Notes: generated by a model from the letters alone, not told the origin. A DNA stretch of 64,000 nt from Protula sp. h YS-2021 (GCA_949752745.1 OX457031.1:26504081-26568080), one strand, 5' to 3'. Positions 42,001-52,140 are shown, counted from the first letter of the stretch. Numbers and translations: made by a program.

Positions 42001-44186
42001 TATTGTAGAGAAATCTGTAACACTTGATTCGCTTCCTTCACTAGCTATTTTTGTTGTTTCGACTTCACTCACATATGTCAGAGTGGAACCAGTCTCTGTT
42101 GTTTGCTTATTGAAGAATTCATCTCTAGTCGCTCCCTCTTCAACCGTTGATAAATTTGAAGTCACATCAGTGATTCTTTCTGTTGTATCAGATGAAGTGG
42201 AAGAGATGGAGTCTGTCACAGAGAACGCTGTGGAAGTTATCGTCACAGTTTGTTCTTCATCTTGCTCATTTGATGTGACGGCATCTGGTGTAGATTCGGT
42301 CAAATCTTCTATTGTAGTTTGTTCAACTGAGAGAGAGGAGGGTGTAGAAGTCTGTTCAAAGGTTATGTCCGATACAGTAGAACCAGTTGATGACATGCCA
42401 AAATCGTCTACTGATGAAATGCTTTGTCCAGTTGATTGTTCGTTGATGGTCGTGTCTGTGTCTGCATTATCTTGTGTTGTTGACGAGTAGGAGAATTGTT
42501 CAACTGATTCACTTGCAGTTCCAGCCATAGATTGTGTACTAAATTCGCTCCTCATTTCAGATATTTCCTCACTTGTACTTGGTTGAAGACTTGAAATATC
42601 ACTCTGTTTAGAAGTAGAATGTTGTATGGTTTCTGTTTCCTTTAGTGTTGTTATTGTAGAGAAATCTGTAACACTTGATTCGCTTCCTTCACTAGCTATT
42701 TTTGTTGTTTCGACTTCACTCACATATGTCAGAGTGGAACCAGTCTCTGTTGTTTGCTTATTGAAGAATTCATCTCTAGTCGCTCCCTCATCAACCGTTG
42801 ATAAATTTGAAGTCACATCAGTGATTCTTTCTGTTGTATCAGATGAAGTGGAAGAGATGGAGTCTGTCACAGAGGACGCTGTAGAAGTTATCGTGACAGT
42901 TTGTTCTTCATCTTGCTCATTTGATGTGACGGCATCTGGTGTAGATTCGGTCAAATCTTCTATTGTAGTTTGTTCAACTGAGAAAGAGGAGGGTGTAGAA
43001 GTCTGTTCAAAGGTTATGTCCGATACAGCAAAACCAGTTGATGACACGCCAAAATCGTCTACTGATGAAATGCTTTGTCCAGTTGATTGTTCGCTGATGG
43101 TCGTGTCTGTGTCTGCATTATCTTGTGTTGATGACGAGTAGGAGAATTGTTCAACTGATTCAGTTGCAGGTCCAGCCATAGATTGTGTACTAAATTCGCT
43201 CCTCGTTTCAGATATTTCCTCACTTGTACTTGGTTGAAGACTTGAAATATCACTCTGTTTAGAAGTAGAATGTTGTATGGTTTCTGTTTCCATCAGTGTT
43301 GTTATTGTAGAGAAATCTGTAACACTTGATTCGCTTTCTTCACTAGCTATTTTTGTTGTTTCGACTTCACTCACATATGTCAGAGTGGAACCAGTCTCTG
43401 TTGTTTGCTTATTAAAGAATTCATCTCTAGTCGCTCGCTCTTCAACCGTTGATAAATTTGAAGTCACATCAGTGATTCTTTCTGTTGTATCAGATGAAGT
43501 GGAAGAGATGGAGTCTGTCACAGAGAACGCTGTGGAAGTTATCGTGACAGTTTGTTCTTCATCTTGCTCATTTAATGTGACGGCATCTGGTGTAGATTCG
43601 GTCAAATCTTCTATTGTAGTTTGTTCAACTAAGAAAGAGGAGGGTGTAGAAGTCTGTTCAAAGGTAATGTCCGTTACAGAAGAACCAGTTGATGACACGC
43701 CAAAATCGTCTACTGATGAAATGCTTTGTCCAGTTGATTGTTCGTTGATGCTCGTGTATGTGTCTGCATTTTCTTGTGTTGTTGACGAGTAGGAGAAGTG
43801 TTCAACTGATTCACTTGCAGTTCCAGCGATAGATTGTGTACTAAATTCGCTCCTCGTTTCAGATATTTTCTCACTTGTACTTGATTGAAGACTTGAAATA
43901 TCACTCTGTTTAGTAGTAGAATGTTGTATGGTATCTGTTTCCTTTAGTGTTGTTATTGTAGAGAAATCTGTAACACTTGATTCGCTTCCTTCACCAGCTA
44001 TATTTGTTGTTTCAACTTCTGTCACATATGTCAATGTGGAACCAGTCTGTGATGTTTGGTCGTCTAAGATTTCCTCGCGAGTCGTTTCTTCTTTAGCTGT
44101 TGGTAAGTTTGAATTAATATCAGTGATTGTTTTTGTTGTTTCAGAAGACGTAAAAGATGAAATTGAACTCGGTGACAGCTGTTGAA
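1..44186 (-). CDS. Giant exon of a secreted Ser/Thr-rich acidic 217-residue-repeat protein (partial, 3' end outside window)
   Basis: Seen: one minus-strand frame (triplets starting at forward positions 1, 4, 7...) is free of stops from 44,208 to base 1, giving about 14,728 codons. It encodes about 68 copies of a 217-residue repeat. Taking residue 1 as Thr of TSKQSDISSL, a typical copy has 47 Ser, 46 Thr, 25 Glu, 16 Asp, 4 Lys, 4 Arg, 3 Pro and no Cys or Trp, with net charge near -33 and one N-glycosylation sequon (N154-L-S). Every unit is 651 bp except one that lost a single codon, so the frame is never broken within the array. The other five frames have stops in each unit. Family knowledge: long Ser/Thr repeats in single large exons are typical of mucins, though Pro is low here. 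Inference: secreted or cell-surface, heavily glycosylated or phosphorylated, about 1.5 MDa of polypeptide in this window. The start at 44,186 is the only nearby AG acceptor matching the phase of the upstream exon (preceding bases AAAAG), but its pyrimidine tract is poor. The alternative is satellite DNA with accidental frame preservation. Confidence 0.8.
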
Positions 44187-44335
44187 CTTTTCTTAAACAT
44201 TTGTCCTGTTAATCCTTGATTAGAAGTAACGGCGTCTTGTGTATATTTAGTGAAATCAGCTATGGCAGAACGTTCTGCCGAGAAAAATAGATGTGCAGAC
44301 GTCTTAAAGTATGTATTGAGATAGTTTTTTTCATT
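44187..44335 (-). pseudogene. Decayed, frameshifted terminal repeat copy at the array border
   Basis: The minus strand here reads SAERSAIADFTKY and then DAVTSNQ, clearly related to SVERTTIEDLTES and DAVTSNEQ of the standard unit, but in a frame shifted relative to the array. Against the standard unit the segment just to its left (about 44,145-44,185) is two bases short. This frame therefore ends at a TGA at 44,143-44,141 while the array frame stays open. A pyrimidine-rich acceptor (TTTTTCTCGGCAG, exon start 44,274) also lies here, in the phase needed by the upstream exon, but it would lead to that stop. Either this is intronic remnant, or the true exon starts here and an indel or assembly error hides it. 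Confidence 0.6.
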
Positions 44336-46913
44336 ATGAAGAATCCCTTTTGCAAGGATATTTTGATCTTTTTTTAAATTGATAAAATAGTCCCTGTTCT
44401 GTAGACCCTGTATATATTCGTAGCACTTTCCGTCTCCGGCCATTTCAATTTTGTTGGTCAATTAGCTTTTCACTTGAAATATTTGGAAAGTTGAATTTTT
44501 TCTAGGATTTCAATTTCTGCCAATTAGTTTTTTAGCCCCAGCGTCTACAAAATCATGGTCTATAGCTTGTGCGTATTTGTGTATATGCGTACATATGCTT
44601 TTAAATTGAAAAAAAAAACAATCTCCCCTTAGGACTTTAGCCTGAGTGACTTGAAACTTAAATTGGTAGTACTAGCTACCTACTGGCTACCTACATGTAA
44701 TTTTTTGTCATTTGCCCATAACCGCGAAAATATTGGCAGAACCCCTTTTATCTTAAAATCTTAATCGACACCAGGAAAATGGTCTTACTGTCTTGAAATG
44801 TTAAGTCACCTGCCTTTATGACTATTACTTTTCTGGCGATTCGTCAACAAATGAAATATTCGCGGAAAATCAAAGATTTTTCGGTAACATGTTAACTCAC
44901 GCCAAAGAAATAGCCTTCTGTCTTGAAATTTTGGCTCGAGATAGCGATGTTTGGTAGTTATCTGGCTTTTAGTTTTTCATAATTCGCCAAATAATTGCAG
45001 GAAATATGGAGAGAAACCAAATTCTTACTAAATCTTAACCAATGCTAGAGATATAAACATCAAAGATTTTGAATAAGATAAGCGGACACTTCTACCTATC
45101 TGGCTTTTTGGTGGGTGTAGTGGTTCGCTAGAATTTGCCAGAAATATTGGCAAAAAAGCATTTTCTTATTGGATGCTTAAATCATGTCATGTATATAGCC
45201 TTATCCTTTTGAAATTATGATTAATTTTGCTATCATTGGTGACTATCTGGCCATTTTTTGCCTAAAATGGTTCGACGATTTGTAAAATATTACCTGACAC
45301 CTCATTGCCTTGAAAGACTTGTTAACGGTTATAATTATCACAAATTCTGACATCAGTATTAGTGAGCTGGGTCGTTGTCCATTCACAATCTTGTCAATAA
45401 ATTTCAATCGTTTTGTAAGTTTTAATTATCATTTAACAAGAAAGAGCATATTCATTTCCCTTCCTTCATTTCAGAATCGATATTTATCTGAGACCAAGCA
45501 TAGGGCGATTAATTAGTTGGAATACTAGCTTCAAATATTAAAAATAACAAGATTAATACTAAATTTTACTTTTTATTTAATTTACGTTTTGGGGATAAAT
45601 CTGGTTACTTTTAATATAATGATTTTTAACAGGTAGCTTTAACTTGTGGCTGTTTTGAATTTTTGTGGAAGTTCAAAGGTACAAATTTTTTAGTATATTG
45701 AAAATTTGTCCGATGTCATATTTTGCATTATTTGGCATGGAAAAGGGTATATGACTTTCCTCAAAATATACACAACTTTTATTTAAATATATCATTGCGT
45801 CATTGTAACCTGTTCAGAATCGTGCGCATGGTACTCATCAGCAATGGAATATTCTATATTGAAATTCTTTATTAGCGTTATTAACCGTTTATTTAGTAAT
45901 GTGATTGGTGGAAATTTTGAGACATAATTCTCTAACTGATTCTTAGAACTACATCTTAGAACTGTTAATGATATATAATATTTCAGTGATATTATACATT
46001 TAATGATACCATATTTCAGTGTTATCACGCATTTAGTAATATGAAACAATATTTCAGTTAACGTTCTCACTTTTCATGGTATTGCAAGTGCTTTTAAATG
46101 CCCATCTGCTCATAACATGGACACAGTTTGGAAAATAATCAAGGCAATTATTTCTACTCCACAAAACCCCTACCATGCTAAACATTAAAATTTAAAAGTC
46201 TAAGCATTTCTATAAAGAGCTTGTGGGAATCGAATAGAGTCCCTTAAGCTTGAGGTTATGGCCCTAAATTGGTATTTATAAGGAATCAGTCTCGGTGTAT
46301 CAGAGTTTCAATCACGTCCGCTCCTCTTCCCGGAGCAAAAAATAGCAGCTTTTCAATAAAAAAATCATTCACAACTTTGTCGCACAAATAAGAATCTTAA
46401 GACATGCGTTGGAAAATTTGCTGCGATTGTGGAGACATTGATGATCTTTACCATATATTTCTAAATTGTGCTGGAACCACAGAAACTACAACTTCGTTTT
46501 GACTCCGCTGAATTATTATTACTTGTTATTAAAAGTGCGCCTGTATAGTTTCAGAAATAAAACACCTAAACGTAAATAACGCTTAATGCGATATGCAGCT
46601 TTTCCCAAAGTGTGATCTTACGGGAGATATCGCTTCGTTATAAAAGCTGATTCCAGATTTTGATTCAAGATTGATTTGGATTCCACATTTGATAATAAAG
46701 TGATTAAACAGACACCAGCATACAAGTAAAAAGTTAAAGCAAATCACTGCTTTAAATTGTAACACTCCACCAATGAAAACTTTGCAACATTATTATTATG
46801 TGTAAATATCGACATATGGAAATGGTGTACAAAAACTTCTAGCATACTTTTTATGAAAGGGAATTTTTGATCATTAAAGCATTCTAGCAGAGACCTAATT
46901 AGTTTATGCATAC
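44336..46913 (-). other. Probable intron of the giant-repeat gene
   Basis: This stretch lies between the giant exon and the linker exon. It is AT-rich, with stops in all frames and no long open frame. It contains a run of degenerate repeats of about 140 bp (44,640-45,290, listed separately). Between 45,300 and 46,900 I see only AT-rich unique sequence and no RNA gene. A further short exon cannot be excluded. Confidence 0.5.
44630..45290. repeat. Degenerate tandem repeat, period about 140 bp, about five units
   Basis: Two anchors recur in the same order. TTGAAA-like motifs lie near 44,653, 44,795, 44,924, 45,070 and 45,211. CTGGC motifs lie near 44,683, 44,835, 44,964, 45,100 and 45,249. Between them are related strings such as CGCCAAATAATTGCAG, TTGCCAGAAATATTGGCA and TTACTAAATCTTAA. 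The spacing is 129-152 bp. The units are strongly diverged, so this is an old local satellite or minisatellite inside the intron. Confidence 0.55.
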
Positions 46914-47054
46914 CTTCCTCCGTTGTGGTGTTGGGCGTTTCAGTCGTCCCGTTGTTGACAGCCGTGCCGGACACGTGTGAAGAAGGCATTTCCGTTGTGC
47001 TAATAATGTTTTCTGTTGTGCTTGATCCAACAAGCACAATAGTTGTGAACGTCA
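46914..47054 (-). CDS. Exon encoding end of signal peptide and Thr/Ser-rich linker of the giant repeat protein
   Basis: Seen: the minus strand has a good acceptor (CCTATTTTTATAG) ending at 47,055 and a donor GAAG|GTATGC with GT at 46,913-46,912. The exon between them is 141 bp and starts and ends in phase 1. Its translation is hydrophobic first (TFTTIVLVG) and then Thr/Ser/Glu-rich (SSTTENIISTTEMPSS and on to TTETPNTTTEE), with sequons at NGT and NTT. Its two leading bases (TG) complete a Leu codon with the T that ends the exon at 48,104. Its last base (G) must join two bases of the next exon, which fits 44,186. The composition matches the giant exon downstream, which supports a single gene. 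A further small exon in the 2.7-kb intron cannot be excluded. Confidence 0.65.
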
Positions 47055-48103
47055 CTATAAAAATAGGATTTGTTTGCAATTAGCACATTCTTGTAGAAAG
47101 TATGTCACTGCAAAAGGTAATTGTTTTATTGATCACGACGTATAAAGCAGAATGTGAGTGTGGGACAGCAAAAAGTAAATACTGTACTTCAATGTGTTCT
47201 AATAAAAGACTGTCTGAGAGACCCTTTTATATTATTTTATTGCGCAGAAGCTTTTCCCGTTAATGCATGTGATATTTTTAAAACAAGGCTAAGCATGGCT
47301 ATCTTTGTTCTCTGAAGACGTCAGAGTCATACAACCAGCTATTCACGCCTTCAAGATTTGTCGCTTCAGTATATTCATGATTCTATGTCAGTACTACAAG
47401 CAATTGAGAACTTTCAAACTTTTTTTTTCAAGCCGAGTATGGAATTCGATGTACCTGATAGAACTGCGCTAAACGTGATTTGTTTTGGTTTGTTTATCTA
47501 ATCTGCAGATTTTAAAAAGCACTTTGGCAGAAACGTTTGAATGAAGTAAGAAATTTAGGCTACGTTGAATCAGTGAAGTGGCTGCAAACTACCCTTCATA
47601 AATGAAGTTCGTAACGACATGGCAATAGACAGAACTAGAATAGGCCATACAAACTGCTTTTAAGGGGCGGATTAATATGCATAGCCATTTCTAGAATTTG
47701 CCTTTAAATTTTGCATTTTAACATGTGCACGACTTTATTTAACACAATTTTAACCTCGGTATTATCTTCTCTTCCAGTCATTAAGCAGTGATGGAACAAT
47801 GTAACCCGCAAGGGATTGGTCTTTTGGTTAACCAAACTACATTAATGACTAATAATAAAACTGTTCATGCCTCTAATTTAATTGCAAAGGGATATAATTT
47901 TCCACATATAACTAAAAAAAATTACGTCTAAAATAATACATTTTTAACATAAGTAAATGAATCAGCATATTGTCACATACAAATAACTGCAAGTCAGCGA
48001 TCGGAAATGTGATTTAAGATATCTCTAACCAGTCAATTGCTATCTAAGCTGTACATTATTACCACTTATTGCTCTATTTGTTTATTTGTTTGTTAACACT
48101 CAC
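47055..48103 (-). other. Intron between signal-peptide exon and linker exon
   Basis: On the minus strand it begins GTGAGTG and ends TTTTTATAG, length 1,049 bp. It is AT-rich and has no long open frame or recognisable element. Confidence 0.6.
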
Positions 48104-48170
48104 ATATAAATACCGCCAGTTTTGCGTGCCATCGTGATCCCCTCTTGTAGCCCATGGTCGTGTACGGGAC
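48104..48170 (-). CDS. First coding exon: initiator ATG and N-terminal half of a signal peptide
   Basis: Seen: on the minus strand an acceptor TTTATTTTAG ends at 48,171, followed by 15 bases of probable 5' UTR and ATG at 48,155-48,153 in the context ACGACCATGG, a near-ideal Kozak site. Seventeen codons follow (MGYKRGSRWHAKLAVFI) plus one base, then the donor GTGAGTG at 48,103. Joined in phase to the exon at 47,054, the N-terminus has a basic n-region (K4, R5, R8, K12) and a hydrophobic core at residues 13-27, followed by small and polar residues. This is a textbook secretory signal peptide formed exactly across the splice junction, which is strong evidence for both exons. Cleavage is expected near residues 27-30. 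The acceptor before the ATG implies at least one more untranslated exon upstream, which I could not place. Confidence 0.65.
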
Positions 48171-48414
48171 CTAAAATAAAGAATCTACTGATTTTATTAC
48201 ATTGATTATTACCTTACCATTTCTATTTCCAATTTCATAACGACTTTAAGCCAAATGATGTTTATTTTTTGGACGAAAAACTGAACACCATGGGACAGAA
48301 AGGCTGAGCTCAGCGGATTGTGAACGGAATAATGAAATGGCATGTCATCCGTTCTCGCAAAAGAACTCGCGTTTGTGGTAAACACATGTCCCATTATTTT
48401 CATTATATCGAATC

Positions 48415-48495
48415 AATGATGATAATGATCATGATGATCATGAGATCATGATGATCATGATGATCATGATGGTCATGATGATGATCATGATGGTC

Positions 48496-48577
<82 letters not shown>
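48415..48577. repeat. ATG/CAT trinucleotide microsatellite with ATGATC interruptions
   Basis: Starts as irregular ATGATC/ATGGTC units and becomes a pure run of about 25 ATG units. The minus strand can be read as a His-rich open frame (CAT codons), which I regard as incidental. It lies about 250 bp upstream of the signal-peptide exon, in its probable 5' UTR intron or promoter region. Confidence 0.9.
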
Positions 48578-48580
<3 letters not shown>

Positions 48581-48621
48581 TCATTGAAAGTTATAATTTG
48601 GCGTGGTAAAACAATGCCAGA

Positions 48622-48638
48622 ACACACACACACAAAAT

Positions 48639-48680
<42 letters not shown>
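48622..48680. repeat. (AC)n dinucleotide microsatellite
   Basis: Two AC runs separated by a short AAATAA interruption; the second has about 20 units. It lies 45 bp from the ATG/CAT microsatellite. Confidence 0.95.
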
Positions 48681-48687
<7 letters not shown>

Positions 48688-51028
48688 ACTTTGTACTAAT
48701 GACAAAATTTGAATCGAAATCCAGCAGAGAAGAAAACCGCCTGAAAATGGGGGTGGTTGGAAATCTTAAAGTCGGTTAAAGCGTTTAATATTATTTTACT
48801 GCATTTATGATCCAAGTTTTATTATTTTCCCATCAACCGTAACAAAGTGGGCAAATTGTTCAGATCCCAGGAATGTCCTTGTTTACGGGAGTTACAGTGG
48901 AGTGTTGTCAATGATAGGTCCCGGATCCATGATGTCATGTGTGGGATGTTATGCCCCCACCCACACCCTTCACATAAGGACATAATCTAAACGCACAAGC
49001 ATCAGCCCAGTGGTGCACACTGTATGTATAAAAACTGGTAACTGAATATTCTCTTTTTTTCGCAAACCATTTCACGGGGCGTTTATCTTATTCGCATGAA
49101 AAAGGAATTGAGTGCTTTGTATATAGAAACAAGAGTGTATTCTGGTTCTTCTAAACCTTGCTATGACTTCCCCTAGCTTTTCGATAACTCGTGATGTTTT
49201 TTTTTTGTTTTTTTGTAATTCATTAAGTCCCATGCTTACTCAGAAGATTAGAATCATGCATATAGAGAGTAGATATTTTAGCATATTATCCTTATTTTAG
49301 CATGCAGCATGACCATATAATATCTACTTTATTACAGTTACTCAGCATAGGGTTATCATACATGATTAATTACCAAGATCGTGCACAGCATTTAAAAAAG
49401 AATTTATTTTGTATATGTTGGCCATAGGTTTAAACATATGGGAAGTTTTTTCACACAGACTTCGCTATTTGGAGTGGAAGTCGTTGCAATGAGAAAGGTC
49501 ATCGAAGCGTAGCATGTTTTTTTTTAATAACACTCACTTGAAATAAAACATAAAAAAGTAATTCTCATGCTGTAAACAAAACGTTAAATCCACCTTAAAT
49601 GGCTTAAATTTGTTCACAATAAAGATGGTGCTGCGACCAACCACATACCCTCACCAAAACCACCACCCTTTCCCCCCTGTCCACTAACTGGCGATGACAG
49701 GGTGTATGACGTCGAAAGATTGGGTAGTCTGTTGTATATATATTTTTTATTTACATATGTGGTAAATATTTCTACATCTAAATGAACCTGTCCACTCCTT
49801 GTGGATAAACAATAAAATCTCTGCAATCAGCGTTTCTCTAAGAACAGCTATCGTATATCAAAAAAATGTTTAAAGGGTATACCAAGAAGACTAATGTTTT
49901 ATTAACAAGAACTTTCTCTGAGGTGCTTAACATTAGATTTATTTATGTGACTAAAGAAATGAAAGCTGATCCTAAGAAAACAGATTATGTCATTGCACAC
50001 ACGGAGCTCAAACTTGCCTCGGGTTGTCTGACGCTGAGGAGTGTATAATTTAATATTTACTCGTCGTAACCGAGAAGAAGGGCGTTGATAAAATATTGAA
50101 AGAAGCTAAAAACTTTCTGTTGAGTTCATTAATAAAGCAGAGGATGGGCTTGAAACTCAGCCAACGTAATGTGTTAGGTAACTTAGATCCAGGATTTTTA
50201 GGGGAGGGAGAGGGAGGGGCAGGGCTAGAGCATACAAAATTAGATAGACGTTGCAATTGCTCGCGACGATAAAACAGCCAACTGCAACTTTTAGAAAAGT
50301 TGGTAATAAAGTTAGAAAAGTTGGCCATAAAGTTGGTAATAAAGTCGGTGATAAAGTTTTGTCCAATATTGCGGTTATTCGTTTATTTAGGGCCGATTTC
50401 TTTTGTTTACCTCCGAAAACAGATTTTGAGCGGAACTTATTATTTGCAGAACTCAAGTCTCCCGAGACACCTGTTTTCAGAGGTTGGCAAAAGAAATGGC
50501 CTACCAACTGAATGATTTCTTTAACATAATATTTTTTTTATATAAAGCATGTTTTGCAAAAGTCTGATGGCAAATAAGTAATATGTAAATAAGTGATCAG
50601 CCAGTCATAATCGTTAACAGCCTTGTAATAATTTGGCTCAGACATCATGGCAGCCAACAATCTTTGTTGCTAAGCAACAATTTGAAGAAAATATCAAAAA
50701 CAAAAGACTCTATTGGTGTGTGAAAGTTCATAGAGCAAGCAAGCGTAATTATGTGTTAAAGGAACGTTTAATAAATTAATTATCTAAATAAGATTTGTGA
50801 AAAGGCCCACTTTAAAGCAGTTCTTGGTTTATTTTAACCAATATCTGAAACTCCTTCCAGAGCATCTCTGTTTCCCAACATCACGCCAATAATTTTGTTT
50901 TCGGACGGCGCTCTTAAAAGAAAAGCACCCATAGAAATCGCTCCTTGATCAGAATTGAGTTGGGGTCATTTTATTCCTTTCCTTGATCTAATTTATTGTT
51001 CGATGCAATAACGAAATCGAACCATGTC
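48681..51028. other. Intergenic AT-rich sequence, no gene seen
   Basis: Only short open frames without conserved-looking composition or supporting splice signals. The one structured piece is a small GTTGGTAATAAA-type repeat near 50,300 (listed separately). The unplaced 5' UTR exon and promoter of the giant-repeat gene may lie here. Confidence 0.5.
50299..50359. repeat. Short 12-bp imperfect tandem repeat (GTTGGTAATAAA-like)
   Basis: Successive variants GTTGGTAATAAA, GTTAGAAAA, GTTGGCCATAAA, GTTGGTAATAAA and GTCGGTGATAAA, about five units. Read on the plus strand it gives a Lys-Val-Gly-Asn pattern, but the surrounding open frames overlap in several frames and none is convincing as a gene. Confidence 0.55.
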
Positions 51029-51650
51029 TTAAATTTGGTTTCTGATTTCGATTTCAAGATCCGCCACACTCAAGTCTTATTTGTTAAAACCAAATATGAG
51101 CCAGTTCTACAGCAGAAGTACTGTGACCAACTTTTTGATGTCACAATTTAGGCGGCAATTTGCATTCTTTTTTCCAAAACTGTACGTAATATTAATGACT
51201 TTCTTTAACCGATACACTGTTAATTTTCTGTTCTTTTTTTCTGGTTTTTATATAAACGTCTTACATACGTTACATTAGATATGCAGCATCTCGCGACATC
51301 AGCCAAAACTCAACAGGTGCAAAAACATGACTTGGGCAAAAAGGTGCAAAAGTACGACAGGTGCAAAAAAAAAAAAAAACGCGAAAGGTACAGAAGGGTG
51401 ACAGGCACTTCAAACCTTCAAACAGATTGGTCTTCAGGCGTGATTAAACCGTCCTGATTGTGACCAAGGTAAAAATTTCAGCTGTGATCGAAAGCAAGAG
51501 ATTAAGATCGTTTTGCTTTGTCACCTAAAACCTGAAGGGGGCTTTCGCTTTGTTTTGGCCTTCGCCTTGTTTTGGACTTCTCTTTGAATCAAGATTTTAC
51601 GAACTCCCAGGTTCCGAGGCAGACCTCTGAACAAGTGGAGCATACAAATC

Positions 51651-52140
51651 CGCGACACCACCGAGAGTCCCAGTGGCCACCGCTGCGCGCATGCGTGTCA
51701 GTCAGGGTGAATGGGAGGAATCCACGAGACTACGGGCGTCCCACTGGCCACCGCTGCGTGCATGCGTGTCAGTCAGGGTGAATGGGAGGAATCCACGAGA
51801 CTACGGGCGTCCCACTGGCCACCGCTGCGTGCATGCGTGTCAGTCAGGGTGAATGGGAGGAATTCGCGACACCACCGGGGTCCCACTGGCCACTGTTGCG
51901 CGCATACGCGTCAGTCAGGGTGAATCGGCGGAATCCGCGACACCACCGGGATCCTGCTGGCCACCGCTGCGCGCATGCGTGTCAGTCAGGGTGTATCGGC
52001 GGAATCCGCGACACCACCGGGATCCTACTGGCCACTGTTGCGCACATGCGCGTCAGTCATGGTGAATGATTTAAATCCGCGACACCACCAGGGTCGCACT
52101 GGCCACCGTTGCGCGCATGGATTTCAGACACAATAAATTC
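51651..52140. repeat. 71-bp GC-rich minisatellite, about 6.8 units (copy 1)
   Basis: Units begin CGCGACACCACCGGGATCC or CACGAGACTACGGGCGTCCC and contain CTGGCCACCGCTGCGCGCAT and GTCAGTCAGGGTGAAT, with a spacing of 71-72 bp. It is much more GC-rich than the surrounding DNA. Because 71 is not a multiple of 3, overlapping open frames appear in all three plus frames; they are by-products, not genes. Confidence 0.95.

Larger units (their letters stand above)
1..44335 (-). repeat. Tandem array of about 68 copies of a 651-bp (217-codon) unit
   Basis: An ATGGTTTCTG landmark on the plus strand, or a one- or two-base variant of it, recurs at 314, 965, 1,616 and so on to 43,928. Every step is 651 bp except one of 648 bp between 38,723 and 39,371. 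By eye, neighbouring units differ by a few to about twenty substitutions. The left edge of the window cuts a unit, so the array continues beyond it. At the right end the copy starting at 43,928 diverges progressively and similarity is lost near 44,335. Several nested higher-order periods (1,302 and 1,953 bp) show repeated unequal exchange or conversion of blocks of two or three units. Confidence 0.98.

Noticed and set aside
96..43904. Repeated 64-codon (sometimes 97-codon) minus-strand open frames starting MIFQVFNQVQ
   Set aside because: Shifted-frame shadows of the continuous frame, starting from GTG and closed by TAG in each unit.
314..44185. 68 plus-strand open frames (mostly 171 codons, Val/Ser-rich) once per unit
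   Set aside because: They lie antisense to the continuous minus-strand frame, each ends at a TAG (or TGA) in every unit, and they have no splice or promoter context. Five of six frames are interrupted per unit; only the minus-strand frame is continuous.
1..44335. CRISPR array
   Set aside because: The repeat unit is 651 bp with no spacer/repeat division, and the host is eukaryotic with introns.
46470..46502. Plus-strand Thr-rich stretch (AGTTETTTSF) in the presumed intron
   Set aside because: Only about ten codons, followed by a stop, on the opposite strand from the giant gene, and with no clear splice sites.
48403..48705. His-rich and Val/Cys-rich open frame over the microsatellites
   Set aside because: Produced entirely by CAT and GTGTGT microsatellites; no conserved or splice context.
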